Shown here piece after piece: positions 60,201-64,000 of a stretch of 64,000 bases of DNA. Origin of the DNA: Amia ocellicauda (lineage: Eukaryota > Chordata > Actinopteri > Amiiformes > Amiidae); NCBI RefSeq assembly GCF_036373705.1, contig NC_089850.1:47891548-47955547 (forward strand), read 5' to 3'. Made by a program: the position numbers and the translations under genes. The first letter of the stretch is position 1, and each line of letters opens with the position of its first letter. The notes under the pieces are model-generated. The model had not been told where the DNA came from, made no database searches, and saw nothing but the letters and a program-made list of their open reading frames with translations.

Positions 60201-62545
60201 CAAGGGTGGAGAGAAAGTTTAATGCAAAGCAGCATTAGTAATATTCTTTATTTGATTAAACCTACACATGATTACACCTCTTTTCACAATACATTTTTGT
60301 GTGTGTTTTCAAGTGAATACACTCACCTAAAGGATTATTAGGAACACCATACTAATACTGTGTTTGACCCCCTTTCGCCTTCAGAACTGCCTTAATTCTA
60401 CGTGGCATTGATTCAACAAGGTGCTGAAAGCATTCTTTAGAAATGTTGGCCCATATTGATAGGATAGCATCTTGCAGTTGATGGAGATTTGTGGGATGCA
60501 CATCCAGGGCACGAAGCTCCCGTTCCACCACATCCCAAAGATGCTCTATTGGGTTGAGATCTGGTGACTGTGGGGGCCAGTTTAGTACAGTGAACTCATT
60601 GTCATGTTCAAGAAACCAATTTGAAATGATTCGACCTTTGTGACATGGTGCATTATCCTGCTGGAAGTAGCCATCAGAGGATGGGTACATGGTGGTCATA
60701 AAGGGATGGACATGGTCAGAAACAATGCTCAGGTAGGCCGTGGCATTTAAACGATGCCCAATTGGCACTAAGGGGCCTAAAGTGTGCCAAGAAAACATCC
60801 CCCACACCATTACACCACCACCACCAGCCTGCACAGTGGTAACAAGGCATGATGGATCCATGTTCTCATTCTGTTTACGCCAAATTCTGACTCTACCATC
60901 TGAATGTCTCAACAGAAATCGAGACTCATCAGACCAGGCAACATTTTTCTAGTCTTCAACTGTCCAATTTTGGTGAGCTTGTGCAAATTGTAGCCTCTTT
61001 TTCCTATTTGTAGTGGAGATGAGTGGTACCCGGTGGGGTCTTCTGCTGTTGTAGCCCATCCGCCTCAAGGTTGTACGTGTTGTGGCTTCACAAATGCTTT
61101 GCTGCATACCTCGGTTGTAACGAGTGGTTATTTCAGTCAAAGTTGCTCTTCTATCAGCTTGAATCAGTCGGCCCATTCTCCTCTGACCTCTAGCATCAAC
61201 AAGGCATTTTCGCCCACAGGACTGCCGCATACTGGATGTTTTTCCCTTTTCACACCATTCTTTGTAAACCCTAGAAATGGTTGTGCGTGAAAATCCCAGT
61301 AACTGAGCAGATTGTGAAATACTCAGACCGGCCCGTCTGGCACCAACAACCATGCCACGCTCAAAATTGCTTAAATCACCTTTCTTTCCCATTCAGACAT
61401 TCAGTTTGGAGTTCAGGAGATTGTCTTGACCAGGACCACACCCCTAAATGCATTGAAGCAACTGCCATGTGATTGGTTGGTTAGATAATTGCATTAATGA
61501 GAAATTGAACAGGTGTTCCTAATAATCCTTTAGGTGAGTGTATATATTTATATATAATGTAATAAATTCTCTGAGTTGCAGTTTTAAAATGTGTCCTTTA
61601 TTCCACTCTACAGAAACAAAGTGTCTCCCCTGCAAAGAAAATCAATACTCGTCTCCTAGGAAAGACACATGTTTGGACAAAGAAGTTGTTTTCCTGCAGT
61701 GGGATGATGGATTTGCTATTTTTCTGGTAGTATTTGATATAGCAGGGATCATCGTCACACTCCTGATTGCTGTTCTGTTGGCTAGACATTTGAAAACACC
61801 AGTTGTGAAATGTGCTGGAGGTTATTTTTGCTTTGTGATGCTTATTGCACTATTGGGAAGTTTTTGCAGCATTTGGATGTTCATTGGAAAACCTACTACA
61901 CTAACTTGTCAGATTGGCCTCCCACTGTTTGGCATTTCATTTTCCCTCTGTGTTTCATGTATTTTAGCAAACCTGTTTCAGATATTTGTTGGTTTCTCAT
62001 TTGACATTAAAATCCACAAGTCAAAATGGTGGAACAATCCATATTTTATTATCATGGTCTTTACAGGAATTCAGGTTATATTATGTGCTATTTGGCTGAA
62101 CTTCAGTCCACCTATGGCTCACGAAAATAAGGACATTGATAAAATGATTTTGATTGAATGTACATTAGGATCAAAACTTGCTTTTGCGGCAATGCTTATG
62201 TATATTGCTTTACTTGCTATGATCTCTTTTGTATTTGCCTTCAAAGGAAAACATTTACCAGACTTGTATAAGAATGCTAAATTCATAACAATAAGCATGC
62301 TGATTTTTTTTACTGCCTGGATCCTTTTTATCCCAGTATATATCAGTATGTCTGGAAAGTATTTTGGAGCAATTGAAGCTGCTGCCATATTGGCATCAAA
62401 CTATAGCATACTATGTTGCCATTTCAGTCCTAAATGTTACATTATAATATTTAAGAAAGAAATCAATGTTGAAAGTGTAATTGTAGATCATATTAGAAAG
62501 CATTATGAAATGAAGGGCATACGACCAGTTACATCACAAAGTTAA
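57032..62545 (+). CDS. gprc6a: GPRC6A, class C GPCR for basic amino acids (complete, 6 exons)
   Basis: Encodes a plasma-membrane class C receptor that senses L-basic amino acids and divalent cations, related to the calcium-sensing receptor. Exons by GT-AG sites: 57032-57225, 57612-57918, 58306-59124, 59665-59874, 59960-60080, 61614-62545, giving 860 residues in continuous phase (human 926). A signal peptide (about 1-15) is followed by a Venus-flytrap domain (about 20-510; LGYEIYDTC, FLRTVPSD, WIASDAWST), a cysteine-rich linker (about 515-575) and seven membrane helices (about 584-830; TPVVKCAGG, FKGKHLPD, NAKFITISMLIFF). The cytoplasmic tail is short. Ser150, Ser172/Thr173 and Asp305 sit where the family binds the ligand amino and carboxyl groups. 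The six-exon layout, LGYEIYDTC motif and RFX6 neighbour favour GPRC6A over V2R/OlfC receptors or CaSR. The start ATG is chosen because it opens the signal peptide; earlier in-frame ATGs exist. Confidence 0.94.
57612..57918 (+). CDS. gprc6a: GPRC6A exon 2
   Basis: Acceptor ATCTAG. It encodes FVKSLAMIYTIEMINNSSML, VKLGYEIYDTC and VIIGERHSEVSIAVARLL; Ser150 lies in the last motif. It ends at Q167 in phase 0. Confidence 0.95.
58306..59124 (+). CDS. gprc6a: GPRC6A exon 3
   Basis: 819 bases, 273 codons, phase 0 at both ends. It is the bulk of the flytrap domain: ISYASTSEVLS, FLRTVPSDACQTKA, WKSIGAIGSDDEYG, WIASDAWSTSS. Donor GTACGT after FSAWE. Confidence 0.95.
59665..59874 (+). CDS. gprc6a: GPRC6A exon 4
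   Basis: 70 codons. It encodes LLEELKKVKFTLNN, FDQNGDPSVGYDI and the end of lobe 1. Donor GTATGT. Confidence 0.94.
59960..60080 (+). CDS. gprc6a: GPRC6A exon 5 (cysteine-rich linker)
   Basis: 121 bases after TTTTCAG. It encodes CSKSCAPGHE, ACCSVCTACEKGFYSPGE. Donor GTAAGT, phase 1. Confidence 0.95.
60320..61540 (-). mobile_element. Tc1-like element E in GPRC6A intron 5 (1221 bp)
   Basis: Inverted ends of 29 bases (CACTCACCTAAAGGATTATT and onward) flanked by TA on both sides. Transposase lies antisense to GPRC6A. Without it intron 5 would be only about 310 bases. Confidence 0.95.
60352..61392 (-). pseudogene. Tc1-like transposase with one in-frame stop
   Basis: Encodes a DDE transposase of about 346 codons starting MGKKGDLSNFERGMVVGARR. 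The helix-turn-helix part is followed by RRPHRVPLISTTNRKKRLQF, AWSDESRFLLRH (first aspartate), FQQDNAPCHKG (second aspartate) and [15 protein letters not shown] (glutamate), ending VLKAKGGQTQY. The only defect seen is a TAG after QNWTVED, where related proteins have tryptophan, so a single TGG to TAG change would explain it. All other codons read through, which suggests a young insertion. Confidence 0.93.
61614..62545 (+). CDS. gprc6a: GPRC6A exon 6 (seven-helix domain) and stop
   Basis: Acceptor CTCTACAG, only 73 bases after the Tc1-like insertion. It encodes the last cysteines (TKCLPCKENQ), all seven membrane helices and a tail of about 45 residues after CHFSPKCYIIIFKKE. Stop TAA. Confidence 0.96.
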
Positions 62546-63414
62546 AATATTGTAGCCATGTGAAGAAAAACAGAGATATGTACTTATCTACATCTCTCCT
62601 TTTCCAACATGATATATGTAAATTTAGTTAATCACTCTTTCCCACCTCTTAAACTATGTTTAATGTTTTTAAAGGGACTCAATTTTTGTTATAAACTATA
62701 CATGTAGTATGTAGGAATGTCAGAGGCAAGAATTAGGTAAAGTACAATTTCCCTTATTTGAGAAGTTAAACATTTAAATAATAAGGATGACGACCTAAGC
62801 CTGGGTCGATGTTCTAAAGGTAAAATGTCCAAATGAAAGAGTTTATCACATTTGCATCCCCCCACTCAGATACACATTCCCTAACTTTACCACCGAACAG
62901 GTCATCTGTAAATTCAAGCACATTGTCCCCTGTTTATCTTTCACTCTCTCAGTACTTTTGCTACTCCTGTTTCCTGTCTTACTTAAATAAAAATAATTAC
63001 AAACTGTTTGATACTTTACTATTTTTTATTTATCCTAAACTGCTTAAAGTTTAGATATTGGGTACCTTTAGTTCTCATATCAAATATTATCTGTAGTGTG
63101 TGCATACTTGCATATGTCTTATTTGTGGAAATGCAGTTCAATCAGGCATCCCTGCAAACACTCACTGACTCAGAAGTATTTCATGCACTTAAAAGAAACC
63201 TGTTAAGCGAGTTTGTGTGTTTAGAAGGTTCATATACAATACAACAATAACAGGTGTATGAGATGCGTGACAACCATGAGCACAAAAATAAAACTTCCCT
63301 AAAAATAACGAAATATTCTAATTAGGGAATTTGTGATCACAAGTATAATACTTTGATATGTTTTGTTGTTGTTTTCAATTACCAATTCAAATTAACTTTG
63401 TTTACATATGCTAC

Positions 63415-63452
<38 letters not shown>

Positions 63453-63463
63453 GTATGTATATA
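62546..63463. other. GPRC6A 3' flank
   Basis: Untranslated and intergenic AT-rich DNA with an (AT)n tract at 63418-63449. No gene seen. Confidence 0.6.
62986..62991 (+). terminator. candidate GPRC6A polyadenylation signal
   Basis: AATAAA about 440 bases after the GPRC6A stop, the first clear match downstream. No GU-rich element could be confirmed. Confidence 0.3.
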
Positions 63464-63530
63464 CAGTGCCTTGCAAAATTATTCTGACCCCTGACCAATT
63501 CTCTCATATTACTGAATTACAAATGGAACA
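63464..63530 (+). mobile_element. Tc1-like terminal fragment F
   Basis: ACAGTGCCTTGCAAAATTAT and CTCTCATATTACTGAATTAC match a common fish Tc1 inverted-repeat end. It breaks off where the LINE sequence begins. Confidence 0.6.
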
Positions 63531-63538
63531 GCAGTTCA

Positions 63539-64000
63539 GAGTATTCAGCCTTCTTGGAGAAGGTGGGTATGGTGCTCGATAGGGTGCAGCCTACCGACTC
63601 TGTAGTCTTATTAGGGGACTTCAATGCTCACATATGGAACGATGGAGATACTTGGAGGGGGGTAACTGGGAGGAACAGCCTTCCCAATCTGAACCTGAGC
63701 GGTGAGTTGTTATTGGACTTCTGTGCTAGTCATGGATTGTCCATAACGAACACCATGTTTGAGCACAAAGATGCTTATAAGTGTAATTGGTACCAGAGCA
63801 CCTTAGGCCGAAGGTTGATGATTGACTTTATAGTTGTATCATCGGACCAAAGGCCATATGTTTTGGACACTTGTGTGAAGAGGGGGGCAGAGCTGTCAAC
63901 TGATCACCACTTGGTGTTGAGTTGGATCCGACGAATGGGACGCCGACAGGATAGACCCGGGAGACACAAACAAGCAGTGAGGGTCTGCTGGGAACTTCTG
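63539..64000 (+). mobile_element. non-LTR retrotransposon, AP-endonuclease part (runs off the window)
   Basis: One frame is open for all 154 codons to the window edge. It shows the AP-endonuclease motifs [30 protein letters not shown] and [10 protein letters not shown], including the paired Asp-His of the active site. The upstream part of the endonuclease is missing, so it is 5' truncated. Clade cannot be set without the reverse transcriptase. Confidence 0.88.

Noticed and set aside
57032..62545. Vomeronasal type 2 / OlfC receptor or calcium-sensing receptor
   Set aside because: The LGYEIYDTC and GERHSEVSIAV motifs, the short tail and the adjacent RFX6 gene point to GPRC6A.

Overview
The window is animal nuclear DNA, almost certainly from a ray-finned fish. 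It is AT-rich and intron-containing, with canonical GT-AG splicing, long (TTA)n, (GT)n and (AT)n microsatellites, several fish-type Tc1/mariner families, a DIRS-type tyrosine-recombinase retrotransposon and tRNA-derived SINE pieces. The SINE style resembles repeats I associate with sturgeon, gar or bowfin more than derived teleosts, but I cannot fix the species.

Two real protein-coding genes are present and both appear complete. RFX6 lies on the minus strand (CDS 53110 down to 41236, 19 exons, 918 codons before the stop). It encodes the winged-helix transcription factor of pancreatic endocrine and gut development. GPRC6A lies on the plus strand (CDS 57032 to 62545, 6 exons, 860 codons). It encodes a class C G-protein-coupled receptor for basic amino acids and divalent cations. 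The genes are head to head, with start codons about 3.9 kb apart, the same neighbour arrangement as in human 6q22. Exon phases are continuous throughout both genes, with no stops or frameshifts.

Layout: 1-14288 is gene-free intergenic DNA with microsatellites and a solo Tc1 end. 14289-20454 is a decayed DIRS-type element with inverted termini and an internal complementary region, interrupted by an opposite-strand Ty3/Gypsy pol fragment. 20455-34449 is gene-free and holds a few candidate conserved non-coding blocks. 34473-38500 is a nested and adjacent cluster of four Tc1-like elements. 38500-41235 is RFX6 downstream flank with a SINE. 41236-53110 is RFX6. 53111-57031 is the shared upstream region. 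57032-62545 is GPRC6A, whose intron 5 carries a Tc1-like element with one in-frame stop. 62546-64000 is GPRC6A 3' flank, ending in a Tc1 end fragment and an open non-LTR retrotransposon endonuclease segment that runs off the window.

I found no new multi-gene system. The most notable structures are the DIRS internal complementary region with its chimeric interior, the nested Tc1 cluster with a 43-bp-arm palindrome, and an RFX-type X-box at the start of RFX6 exon 18. All family assignments are from reading the sequence and recalled family knowledge; no search was run.
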